Source: an uncultured Alphaproteobacteria bacterium (GTDB lineage: Bacteria; Pseudomonadota; Alphaproteobacteria; RF32; CAG-239). Taken from it: DNA of 50,987 nucleotides. Below the pieces are notes generated by a model. That model had not been told where the DNA came from. It did no database searches and was given only the letters and a program-made list of their open reading frames with translations. The translations under genes were made by a program, and so were the position numbers. The stretch's first letter is position 1, and each line of letters opens with the position of its first letter. The DNA lies in NCBI GenBank assembly GCA_944392325.1, contig CALXWI010000006.1, forward strand, positions 1 through 50,987. The letters run 5' to 3'. Shown piece by piece: positions 25,112-33,244 of the stretch.

Positions 25112-26750
25112 CTTCAGTCTCCGTAGAATCTGTGGCCGGAGTGATGGTTCCCGAATCTTCAGGATTTATGGTCTTGGAGTTGTATTTGCTGATACCTTCC
25201 ATTGATGACAGGTAAAGCTGGCTGGCGTATATCTTCAAAATATTATTTAGCAAAATTTGGACTTGGTTGTTGGTCTGAGCCAGTGCCGCAATATCATCAC
25301 GAACCGTGGAGGCGCTGCCTAAGTCAGAATTTAATTTAGACAAGACTTCGGCTTGATAATTAGTGGCCTCATTCTTATCGACAATCGCCTCTGAGGCTAA
25401 GCCGGTAACGCTTTCTTGCATAATCTTGGTATATTTGGCATTGCCTTCGGCGGCAACCAGAGCATTGGAATCGGAACGATATGCAATTAAATCAGCAAGG
25501 CAGCTTCTAAGCGTGGCGGTATCAACATTATTGACATTAAAACCACAATAGCGCGCCAACTCATCAGATACTATAAACTCATCAGTAGCCGCGTTGGTGC
25601 CGGTCGGCGTGTTGAGCAAGCTATCAAGCGAGGTTGCGCTTTCATCTCCAGAGGCTTCAGTATCAGCTTTGGCAAAAAACAAGGTGGACGAACTGCTGAC
25701 AGAGGCAACTGCAAAAGAAGAATTGGTATCGTTAAAGCTTTGTTTTTCAAACTCGGTATTAACATTAACGGTGGGTCGCTTGCGAAAACCACTGCTGTTA
25801 AGCGGCTGGGTTAGTGTCGGAGTTTGAGCCTGAGGTAAAGAGGTTGAGTTTGTTGATGACGAGGCATTGGGCGACTGTTGAGCGGCCTCTTCATAAGCGG
25901 CGAGCTCAGCTTTTAAGCGTTCAATTTCAGCAAGAGCATCTTCTAACTTCTCCGGCGTATCATCGTTATTATTTTGAATGACATTGGGGGTTGAGGAAGC
26001 TGAATTTTGAGCTTGCATTTGGGCTTCAGCCAGTTGGCGACGGAGGTCTTGAATCTCGGCCTGTGCCTCAGCCAGCTCTTCTTTATTATCCTGAACAACG
26101 GTTTGAGTTTGAGGCTGTTGTGCGGGCTGAGCTTGAGGCTGTTGAACAGGTTGAGTTTGAGCTTGGGGCTGTTGAACAGTCTGAGTTTGCGGTGTTGTAG
26201 TCGCAGTAGTCGACGTAGATGATGAGGTTGCCGTCGAGCCGAAAGCCTGACGCGATGATGATACAGATGATGCCGCATCAGAGGCTTTGGCTTTAAGCAT
26301 ATCTGCCGTATCGGTAATATCAGATTTTAGCTCTTGCACATCGGCCAAGCCTTCTTGAGCCTGACTCTTAAGCCGCTCATACTCGGCTTTACCTTCTTCT
26401 AATTGTTTTTTCTTGGCGTCGTATTCGGCTTTATACTTATCGTATTCTGCTTTGGCTTTTTCTAAGTTCTCTTTTTCTTTTTTCAGGCGTTCGGCAGCTG
26501 CCTGTGCTTCATCCAAGCCAAGCTCTGAAATGCTTGATTTGGCGCTGCCTATGGCAGAATTAATCTCGCCGGCAATTGATGTTGCTTCAGCTACGACAGC
26601 TGACTGTTTAACCAATTCAATATTCGATTTAACGCCTTCAGCAATAGCTCCGGCATCAACAGTAGGTATTAAGGCCTCGGCTGCTGAGCAATAAAGGCAG
26701 AATCCGGCAGCGCTCAACAATAAGCAAAGTCTTGATTGTGGTGTTTTCAT
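25104..26750 (-). CDS. Secreted coiled-coil protein with Gln/Pro-rich linker (VirB5/TrbJ-like)
   Basis: The 548-aa product has a signal peptide (ends SAAEA) and a mature start LIPTVDAGAIAEGVKSN that closely recalls VirB5/TrbJ. Residues about 70-140 are a Lys/Glu/Ala coiled coil. A low-complexity PQ/TQ/VQ-rich linker spans about 175-225, a second coiled coil about 225-290, another disordered Ser/Thr/Asn stretch follows, and residues about 370-520 form a helical domain with two Cys (RYCGFN, LRSCLADL). GGAGG lies five bases before the ATG. It is the first gene after a good extended -10 promoter at 26795. The long linker suggests an extended periplasmic reach. Function is unknown beyond T4SS context. 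Confidence 0.75.
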   Translation of the reverse strand: MKTPQSRLCLLLSAAGFCLYCSAAEALIPTVDAGAIAEGVKSNIELVKQSAVVAEATSIAGEINSAIGSAKSSISELGLDEAQAAAERLKKEKENLEKAKAEYDKYKAEYDAKKKQLEEGKAEYERLKSQAQEGLADVQELKSDITDTADMLKAKASDAASSVSSSRQAFGSTATSSSTSTTATTTPQTQTVQQPQAQTQPVQQPQAQPAQQPQTQTVVQDNKEELAEAQAEIQDLRRQLAEAQMQAQNSASSTPNVIQNNNDDTPEKLEDALAEIERLKAELAAYEEAAQQSPNASSSTNSTSLPQAQTPTLTQPLNSSGFRKRPTVNVNTEFEKQSFNDTNSSFAVASVSSSSTLFFAKADTEASGDESATSLDSLLNTPTGTNAATDEFIVSDELARYCGFNVNNVDTATLRSCLADLIAYRSDSNALVAAEGNAKYTKIMQESVTGLASEAIVDKNEATNYQAEVLSKLNSDLGSASTVRDDIAALAQTNNQVQILLNNILKIYASQLYLSSMEGISKYNSKTINPEDSGTITPATDSTETEDE

Positions 26751-26794
26751 TGAGGCCTCCGTTCTGACTTGGTTATGCTTTTCTTATTCTTTTA

Positions 26795-26803
26795 ATTATA
26801 TCA
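26795..26803 (-). promoter_or_regulatory. Extended -10 promoter ahead of the coiled-coil gene set
   Basis: On the minus strand the sequence reads TGATATAAT, a perfect TATAAT with the TGn extension, 45 bases before the ATG at 26750. The -35 region is poor, as often with extended -10 promoters. It would give the four coiled-coil genes and those beyond transcription independent of virB4. Confidence 0.5.
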
Positions 26804-26833
26804 TAAAAAGTGTTACAATAGTGTGAATTTTAG

Positions 26834-29266
26834 TTAGGCAATATTAAGATATTGCGTTACAAAATTGTCTTCACCGTATTCTTTGATGAGTTTTTCAACC
26901 AGCAAGACATTCTTACGGCCGGAGTTATAGAGCTTGAGGTATGGGCCGAGGCCGCTTAAGTCAACATCCAAAATTACAGACTCTCCGGTAGCCGGACGCG
27001 ATAGCAAAATAGCATAAGGAAAATCACGGTAGCTCTTACCGAAGATGAAGTCTAACTCGCGGTCAGTCAAGTTCCAGTTAGCATAATCATCGACCATACC
27101 TTGCGGATTGCGGAAGAAAATGACTGTTTGGCATTGGCCGCGGATAACCTCACCGACGCCAAGTTCATCAACAATATTGGGCTGTTGAAAAGCGCAGAGG
27201 TAAGCTTGGCGCTTTTTACGGCCTTCTTGCAAGCCAATGCGGAAATAATCACGGAACATCGGGTGTTTGAGCATTGGCGCAGTTTCATCTATCATAATCA
27301 ACGAGGGGACGCCGGTTTCACCTGTTTCTGACTGGATACGGTGCATAATGTAACTAATAACCGCAGGGGCTAAGGCTTCGTCCTCAAAAATATGGGTAAA
27401 GTCAAAGGCCATAAAGCGTTTTTGACGCAAATCCAAGCTATCAGTATCGGCGTTAAAAATATTGCCGTACTGTTCTGGGTTAACCCAGCGGAAAAGCTCA
27501 CGACGCATATTGCCGGTGGGCGAAAAACAGCTCTTATAGAGGTTCTTCATAATACGTTCCTCCGGCTTTAAGTAATCAAACGCGGTGGTAACGGCACGGC
27601 TGATTTCTTTTTCGGACAGGGCATCGGTCGTCATAGTAATAGAGCGCATCCATTGGCGCAAAAAGGCACGATTGACCGGAGTATCGGCGCAATCAAACGG
27701 GTTGAGCGAGACGGTCTTTTCATCACCATCAAAGCCGACATAAGCGCCGCCGATAGCTCGGGTAAAAATCTCAGCACCGCGGTGGCGGTCAAAGAAGAAC
27801 ACTCTTAAATCAGGGTGGCGCATTGCTTGGCCGGCCAAGAAGGTAAGCAAGGTCGTTTTACCTTGGCCGGTCGGACCGATGATACAACAGTGAGCAACCG
27901 CCGAATCCTCTTCAGAAACGTGAAACTGAAAGCGGTAAGCCGAACCGGACGTGGTTTTGAAAATGGTAATGGCGCCGGGTCCCCAGTCACTCTTACGCAA
28001 GCCTTCTGATGGTTTGTCAAACGAAACAGCCGCCGCGACTACGCGAGATAGGTAGCGGTAGGTCCGCGGGTAGGTTTCATAAGTAGGAAATTGGTTAAAG
28101 AAGGTGGCTTGGGTTACCCAGCCTTCACGGACGGGGGTTACACCAAACAAACGGCAGATACGCTGGACCTCGCTTTCACCAAAATCTACCTCTTCAATGC
28201 TCTCACCTTTAATAATAATGCTCATGGCGTATTCGGTCAGAGCCTGATAGTCGGCATCGCTCTCTTCAATAGCGGACAGGGCCTCGGCATATTGGTTAAT
28301 AACATCAGGAGAAAAACTGGTAATACGCGCCATATTGCGCTGTTGCATAAGCAAAGCCCTTGCCTGTGGCTTGAATATCGGCTTGATGTTATGCAAAAGG
28401 GTCAATTCGCAGTCAATGGCCAGCAAAGTAGCAACCATGCTCTCGTCCATATAATCGCCGGAGGTGCGAATCCCCATCGTAATCGCATACATTTCTTTGC
28501 TGCCGGAAAAGAAGCGGATAACCCCTTTCTCTCCGGTAAAGTGAATATGGTCTGCGGTCAAAAGCTCGTTGAGCTGGTAGCCCTCGGCGCCACGGACTTT
28601 AGGCTCGGGCAGGCTTATCGGGCTGCAAATGCGTGTAAATACGGAAAATGGGCTTTCAGATGCGGGGCTTTCGGCGTTTTCATACATAGGTTTGACCCCG
28701 TAGTCATTTAAAGTTGCCAAAAGAGCCTGAGAAGCGTAGTTTAAATCTTTAAGCGCGTCAGGACGGTCCGGAATAGACAAGATAATGTAGTGACTGTTGG
28801 CATAGACGCGGTTTAAGCTATTTTTCCAGGTATTGGAAATCTGCTCCAAAAGCTGGTTGTTAAACTCACCTTCTGCATTTTCAAGCGCTATACGGTCGCG
28901 CATGGTAATAACTCGGCAAGTAACCTGCAAGTCTGACAAACCATCTATCCACGATTTGCGAGCCTCGGCCATAGATAAGTTTTTTTCATCAGTTACAAAA
29001 GAGAGGTCGGCGCCTTCAACCTTAAATACACGGGCAAAAGTGCCATTGTAACAGCGAATGGTGATACCGTCTGACATCAATTTGGTAAAAGGCAGAAAGT
29101 CAGCCACACGGGACTCATAAGGTTGCGGCAAAATAGCCCGCCCTAAACGCGTGGCCCAAAAGCCGGCAAATGCAGCTGCGGAAATGAAGCCAATAAAGGT
29201 AACCAATATTTCAACCGAGCTTAAACCTTGAACAAAGGTGCTGAAAAAATCAAAATCAGGGCTCAA
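26834..29266 (-). CDS. virB4: VirB4-type T4SS ATPase
   Basis: From TTG at 29266 the protein has 810 residues, the usual VirB4 length. A membrane-near helix lies at the N terminus (VEILVTFIGFISAAAFAG), the VirB4 N-terminal domain covers about 70-420, and the C-terminal ATPase has Walker A IGPTGQGKTTLLTF (Lys470), Walker B VPSLIMIDETAPML and the RIGLQEGRKKRQAYLCAFQQP segment. VirB4 energises pilus biogenesis and substrate transfer at the inner membrane. The TTG is chosen because GGGAGG lies eight bases upstream inside the virB3 end; an in-frame TTG at 29320 without such a site would add 18 residues. The gene overlaps virB3 by eleven bases. Confidence 0.95.
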   Translation of the reverse strand: MSPDFDFFSTFVQGLSSVEILVTFIGFISAAAFAGFWATRLGRAILPQPYESRVADFLPFTKLMSDGITIRCYNGTFARVFKVEGADLSFVTDEKNLSMAEARKSWIDGLSDLQVTCRVITMRDRIALENAEGEFNNQLLEQISNTWKNSLNRVYANSHYIILSIPDRPDALKDLNYASQALLATLNDYGVKPMYENAESPASESPFSVFTRICSPISLPEPKVRGAEGYQLNELLTADHIHFTGEKGVIRFFSGSKEMYAITMGIRTSGDYMDESMVATLLAIDCELTLLHNIKPIFKPQARALLMQQRNMARITSFSPDVINQYAEALSAIEESDADYQALTEYAMSIIIKGESIEEVDFGESEVQRICRLFGVTPVREGWVTQATFFNQFPTYETYPRTYRYLSRVVAAAVSFDKPSEGLRKSDWGPGAITIFKTTSGSAYRFQFHVSEEDSAVAHCCIIGPTGQGKTTLLTFLAGQAMRHPDLRVFFFDRHRGAEIFTRAIGGAYVGFDGDEKTVSLNPFDCADTPVNRAFLRQWMRSITMTTDALSEKEISRAVTTAFDYLKPEERIMKNLYKSCFSPTGNMRRELFRWVNPEQYGNIFNADTDSLDLRQKRFMAFDFTHIFEDEALAPAVISYIMHRIQSETGETGVPSLIMIDETAPMLKHPMFRDYFRIGLQEGRKKRQAYLCAFQQPNIVDELGVGEVIRGQCQTVIFFRNPQGMVDDYANWNLTDRELDFIFGKSYRDFPYAILLSRPATGESVILDVDLSGLGPYLKLYNSGRKNVLLVEKLIKEYGEDNFVTQYLNIA

Positions 29267-29546
29267 ATTTGTTTCCTCCCTCAGGATACAAGTTATTGGT
29301 TTTATGATAAGTTTGCCCAAAGGCTTGTATCATTGTTGAAATATGCGGTTCTTTGGTGCCGTAAAGAACAATGCCGGTGTGCACCAAAGTTATGCTGGCT
29401 AAGAAAAAAATCGGGTTCATATTAAAGGCACCAATTGCCATAAACATCAGCGGAAACTGTATTGATAAATTTATCAGCACAGGCAAAAGCGGCCCCCAAA
29501 GAATCTTGGGAGGATTGGCTACCGCTTTTAAGATTAAGGCTCGCAT
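29256..29546 (-). CDS. virB3: VirB3-like inner-membrane protein
   Basis: This 96-aa protein has two closely spaced membrane helices (about 20-40 and 43-62) flanked by short polar ends, the size and topology of VirB3/TrbD. The N-terminal LKAVANPPKILWGP fits the family habit of a short Pro-rich stretch before the first helix. VirB3 binds VirB4 and is needed for pilus assembly; in many systems the two are fused. Here the stop codon lies inside virB4, consistent with coupled translation. GGAG lies about six bases before the ATG at 29546. Confidence 0.85.
   Translation of the reverse strand: MRALILKAVANPPKILWGPLLPVLINLSIQFPLMFMAIGAFNMNPIFFLASITLVHTGIVLYGTKEPHISTMIQAFGQTYHKTNNLYPEGGNKFEP
29275..29280 (-). 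promoter_or_regulatory. Ribosome binding site that decides the TTG start of virB4
   Basis: GGGAGG on the minus strand within the last codons of virB3, eight bases before TTG at 29266. Confidence 0.65.
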
Positions 29547-29602
29547 GGCTCCTGCTCCTGTCTTGTGCCCCTAATGATGACCGCTTTAGTGTATTATAAA
29601 AC

Positions 29603-29633
29603 GAATCAGAGAGATTGACAACCTCTCTGATTC
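29603..29633 (-). terminator. Strong hairpin between the large VirB2-like gene and virB3
   Basis: An 11-bp perfect stem (29603-29613 with 29623-29633, loop of nine) lies in the 137-base gap after the 782-aa gene's downstream side. Position relative to genes: the gap 29547-29683 separates that gene's stop from the virB3 start. On the minus strand the stem is followed by GTTTTATAAT, a modest T run. It could be a partial terminator or an RNA-stability stem that lets the pilin transcripts accumulate above virB3/virB4. Confidence 0.6.
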
Positions 29634-29683
29634 AGATTAACCACAGTTTATGAAAAAGGGGTTAATGTTTTTGATTATTGGCT

Positions 29684-32032
29684 TTAGCTACCTTGTTTTT
29701 TTAGCAAATCGTCGGGATTTACGCCTTTAGCCTGCTGAATCAAATCATTACCCATAATGATTTTTAAATTCGGATCATCTGCCTCATAAGTACCGGCATA
29801 TACACCGTCGTAGTAAACCGCTGCGCTGCCATCCTTACCGATACGATATTCTGCGCTGCCTCCGACCGAGCCAGAGCCGACGAAATTGGTTTTATAAATG
29901 ATGACACCATCACCACGAACCGTAGCACTATTACCGGTGGTCGGATTGGTAAAGACTTGCTCTTGAACATCATAAGCAACCATATTGCCATTTTCATCCT
30001 GCATAAAGGTAGTTCCTCCAGATTTAGTAGTGACATCATATCCGGAGCCATTAGAGGCTGATGAAGTCTGGTTAGAGGCAGCCTCTTTTGCTTTTAATTG
30101 CTCATTAGCGGCCTGAGTTGCATTAACCAGAGTTCCGGTATTAGCATCAGCAGAGGCGGCTGGTGTTGGCGCGGATACTGTATTAGACGCAGCTGGCGAG
30201 GTTGCGGTGTTGACAACCGTATTAGACACGACAGGTGTGGTTGCGGCTGCCGTTGTACTCTTAGTCGTTGTACTGCCAGAGGCTTGTACCGCTGTTAAAC
30301 CTCCATTTTTAATTTGTGTATTAACCGCTGAATTTACCGTAGCATTGGTTTTATTTTGCTGGGCAGTTAAGCCAACACTATTATTTACTTTAGACAGCTG
30401 AGTATTGGCGGCATTGTCCATAATTGCTTTTGCATTGTTCAAGTTTTGTTGTTCTTTGGCTTTGGCCGCCTGAGCCGCTTTGGTCTGTTCGTCATAAATA
30501 CCAATGCCTTCGCCAACTGCCGTACCAGCGGCAAAAATACCTCCGACGACTTCACCAAAGCCCCCGTTACCACCAATCTTTTGACCTTCGTGGCCAGCGG
30601 TGGTGGCCTTACCGACACCGGTAGCGGCTTTGCCTACGGTATCGGTTACCTGATTGACCTTACCCAATGCCTGACCTCCCGTTCCTGATGCGGACAGCCA
30701 TTCTGAAACCGCATTGGTGGTCTTGCTACCATCTTGGGCTCCGTTAACACGGATATTTTGACGCTCTTCGCGTTGCTCATTCGTTGCTGCAATATCTTGG
30801 GCAGCATTAGCAGCGTTGCTTACCTGAGAAGCTATACCCCCGACACCGGTCTTGACATCAAAGGATAAACGATTGGCAGCTCCGGCTACTTGTGAGGCGG
30901 CGTCTAAAATACCATCAAGACCACCTCCGCTGTTTTTGATGGCATTGCCGATGTTTTGCGCCTCAGTCTTAACGTTTTGGACAACTTGTTTGGCTCCCTG
31001 ATAAGCATTATAACCGCTACGGACTAAGTTTAAACCGGATTGAATGGAACCTTTAAGGTCTTTTAAGCTCCATTTACTGTTGACTGTCTTGGTATTAGTA
31101 TCCGGAGTACAATTGCTGGAACCATCAGCACATTGAGCTGCCGCAGCGCCTTGGATGGGAGTATAACTGCCACCAAGATAGTTGCCGTATTCAAGGTTCT
31201 GTTCAATATCGGTATACCCTGTAAAATAAGTAATAAACGGACCAATCATAGAGAGCATAAACAAGCCAATGGCAATTTGGGAAAAGTGCTTCCAGCTGAT
31301 TTTGTTGAAGATGGCCGCCCAAGCGAACATTACCATACCAAAGCCGGATATAATATAAGCCAAAACGCGGAGATCTACCAAAAATATCATAACTTTGCAG
31401 GCAATCTGCTTAAAGATATTGCCGGCATTGGCGCAGACACCGGTCAAGCCGCTGCCGGTGGCATTGCCGCCATAGAGCTCATCATTAATCTTGGCAATTT
31501 CAACGTCTACTCCGGCCATTTCGGCAGCGAACATATTGTCAATATCATTTTGAATAATACCTTGATTAAAAGTGTTGTTCAAAACATTGCCTAAGCTCTC
31601 AGCCGGAGACGTGATATCACCGCTGAGGGACGGAGCTGATAAAGATGGCGTATCAATTGAGGTGGTTTGATTGGGTTTAGATACCGCTGAGGCTGAACCT
31701 CCTTGTGTGTTGGATACCCCGCCTATTTCTTGGTTAGGCATTTGGAAACTACCATCATTGGAAGGCTCCGGAATCTTACCGGTTTTACCAAACTCTTGCC
31801 ATTTAAGATAGTCTGCAGCGTTATTAAATGTTACAGAAATATCGCCATTAGGTTTTGTTTCTACTAAACCATTATATTGAACCCAATTAATATTTTCTAG
31901 ACCTAATTGTTTAAGACTAGCTTTATCAAAATTCAGGGTATAAGAACTTTGTGCCTGCGCTACTGACGACGCAAAAAGAGCAAGGGTTAAAAACACAACC
32001 GATACAAAAAAGCTTTGAAATAATTTTTGCAT
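29684..32032 (-). CDS. Large exported protein with an embedded VirB2-like pilin segment
   Basis: The 782-aa product has a signal peptide (ends SSVAQAQ), a small folded N-terminal region (about 28-90), a linker, and a two-helix membrane segment at about 205-268 (VLAYIISGFGMVMFAWAAIF, then KISWKHFSQIAIGLFML). That segment aligns directly with the small VirB2-like protein at 32545 (FIIGGFGLVGLAWAAIFGK, VNWKWLSALAVGLAIL). About 500 further residues follow: Ala/Asn/Gln-rich helices, a Thr/Ala/Ser/Val low-complexity stretch and a C-terminal beta-rich domain (GNSATVRGDGVIIYK, GKDGSAAVYYDG). Only two helices besides the signal argue against VirB6. It may be a specialised or tip pilin. GGAGG precedes the ATG. 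It is downstream of the two small VirB2-like genes. Confidence 0.75.
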   Translation of the reverse strand: MQKLFQSFFVSVVFLTLALFASSVAQAQSSYTLNFDKASLKQLGLENINWVQYNGLVETKPNGDISVTFNNAADYLKWQEFGKTGKIPEPSNDGSFQMPNQEIGGVSNTQGGSASAVSKPNQTTSIDTPSLSAPSLSGDITSPAESLGNVLNNTFNQGIIQNDIDNMFAAEMAGVDVEIAKINDELYGGNATGSGLTGVCANAGNIFKQIACKVMIFLVDLRVLAYIISGFGMVMFAWAAIFNKISWKHFSQIAIGLFMLSMIGPFITYFTGYTDIEQNLEYGNYLGGSYTPIQGAAAAQCADGSSNCTPDTNTKTVNSKWSLKDLKGSIQSGLNLVRSGYNAYQGAKQVVQNVKTEAQNIGNAIKNSGGGLDGILDAASQVAGAANRLSFDVKTGVGGIASQVSNAANAAQDIAATNEQREERQNIRVNGAQDGSKTTNAVSEWLSASGTGGQALGKVNQVTDTVGKAATGVGKATTAGHEGQKIGGNGGFGEVVGGIFAAGTAVGEGIGIYDEQTKAAQAAKAKEQQNLNNAKAIMDNAANTQLSKVNNSVGLTAQQNKTNATVNSAVNTQIKNGGLTAVQASGSTTTKSTTAAATTPVVSNTVVNTATSPAASNTVSAPTPAASADANTGTLVNATQAANEQLKAKEAASNQTSSASNGSGYDVTTKSGGTTFMQDENGNMVAYDVQEQVFTNPTTGNSATVRGDGVIIYKTNFVGSGSVGGSAEYRIGKDGSAAVYYDGVYAGTYEADDPNLKIIMGNDLIQQAKGVNPDDLLKKQGS

Positions 32033-32077
32033 AATACCCTCCTTGCCCTATAGGTGCAGACACGCCTGATCTCAATT

Positions 32078-32500
32078 TTAGTTTGAGGTTGGCGGAAGCG
32101 GCGCCGCATTCTTTAGGCTATCTGTGATGGTTATGGACATTGAGCTCAAGTCTTCGGTCTCGGTCATATACATTAATATACCTGCCGTACCGGCGATAAC
32201 CATCAAGCCAATAATAATCGCTGAAAGCCATTTCCAGTTTAAGTTACCGAAAAAAGCTCCTATCGCAATACCAACAATACCAAAGCCGGCTACGGCATAG
32301 ATGATGTCTTTCATCCCTTCAAAAATTTCAGACCCGCTTTGGGTAAGCTGGCTGAAAAGTGCGGCCTCCGCCGGAGGTGTCAGTAAAAGTAAGGAAAGGA
32401 ATATAGCTCCACCAAGCAGGCTCCCTTTCTTTGTTTTGGCTGACAAACGCAAACGAGAGGCTCTTAAGGTGAAAAAGCTTGTAAGTAAACTTTTTTGCAT
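32078..32500 (-). CDS. VirB2-like pilin (second copy)
   Basis: The 140-aa product has a long basic signal region ending TPPAEA, as usual for VirB2, then two membrane helices flanking a short loop (YAVAGFGIVGIAIGAFFG, LNWKWLSAIIIGLMVIAG) and a short Ser/Thr-rich C-terminal tail. The loop NLNWKWLSA is nearly the same as in the pilin at 32545. VirB2 is the major T-pilus subunit, stored in the inner membrane before assembly. GGAGG lies five bases before the ATG. It is 44 bases downstream of the first pilin gene and probably co-transcribed. Confidence 0.82.
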   Translation of the reverse strand: MQKSLLTSFFTLRASRLRLSAKTKKGSLLGGAIFLSLLLLTPPAEAALFSQLTQSGSEIFEGMKDIIYAVAGFGIVGIAIGAFFGNLNWKWLSAIIIGLMVIAGTAGILMYMTETEDLSSMSITITDSLKNAAPLPPTSN

Positions 32501-32544
32501 TAGAGCCTCCCGTTTGATGTTTAAGTGTTAGATTGACTAATACG

Positions 32545-32913
32545 CTAAATATTACCAAAGGTAGTGGTCAAACCAGCTGTCGTGGCTTCGGTACTACCGG
32601 TTGCGTATTCAACAATGGAGCTGGCTGCTGCCAAAATAGCCAAACCAACAGCCAAAGCTGACAACCATTTCCAGTTTACTTTACCAAAAATAGCAGCCCA
32701 AGCCAAGCCTACCAAACCAAAACCACCGATAATAAAGATGATGGTTTTAACTGATGAAAATACAGACACGGTTTTGTTCTGTGCGGTCTGCATAATCGTG
32801 GAACCTGACGCTGAGGTACCGGGGGTTTGTGCTGCGGCATCGCCGGCAAAGCCCAAGATCAGTATCAGAGCAAATGTCGCCAAGGTCCAGATATTGTTTT
32901 TTATAAACTTCAT
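32545..32913 (-). CDS. VirB2-like pilin (first copy)
   Basis: The 122-aa product has a signal peptide ending GDAAAQ and two membrane helices around the loop GKVNWKWLSA, plus short polar termini: the VirB2/TrbC layout. It is the first gene of the minus-strand T4SS set, following the 331-base divergent region, with AAGGAG about seven bases before the ATG at 32913. Its neighbours downstream are a second VirB2-like gene and a large protein sharing the two-helix module, so three related pilin-type subunits lie in a row. Confidence 0.85.
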   Translation of the reverse strand: MKFIKNNIWTLATFALILILGFAGDAAAQTPGTSASGSTIMQTAQNKTVSVFSSVKTIIFIIGGFGLVGLAWAAIFGKVNWKWLSALAVGLAILAAASSIVEYATGSTEATTAGLTTTFGNI

Positions 32914-33244
32914 TACTTTTCTCCTTAGTTAGACAGCAAAAACTTTTATATACTCTTATAGGATAACCGATTTTGATACTTTTTTCCAGTATTATCCGCT
33001 AGGCCTTAGAGTACTTAACCTTTTGTTTATTAACGGAATTTTTTTCTGTAACAAAAAATTCACAGTTCTTAACCCCGCATAAACATAGTTTTAGTGATAG
33101 CACCCAAATAGTAAATATTTTGATAATTTTTTGAATCTGGGCTTTTCTTCAACGTGTTTTTTGTGATTTTTCTGGGTATAAAATTATAATCCCTTTGCCA
33201 AGAGTCGCTTTTTGTTTTATCTAGTTTTTAGAGGGAATTACTTT
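32914..33244. promoter_or_regulatory. Divergent intergenic region between the T4SS and pilus gene sets
   Basis: This 331-base AT-rich stretch has no convincing reading frame. It must hold promoters for both directions. A plus-strand promoter is visible at 33161-33190. On the minus side, CCTATAAG and TATATAA-like -10 candidates occur within 32945-32975 but no clear -35. No obvious operator palindrome was found. Confidence 0.6.
33161..33190 (+). promoter_or_regulatory. Likely promoter of the type IVb pilus operon
   Basis: TTGTGA (33161-33166) and TATAAT (33185-33190) are separated by 18 bases, 54 bases before the ATG at 33245. The same -35 hexamer recurs before the first pilin gene (43558). 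Confidence 0.55.

Noticed and set aside
28091..28711. 206-aa plus-strand frame inside virB4
   Set aside because: Antisense shadow of the conserved VirB4 N-terminal domain.
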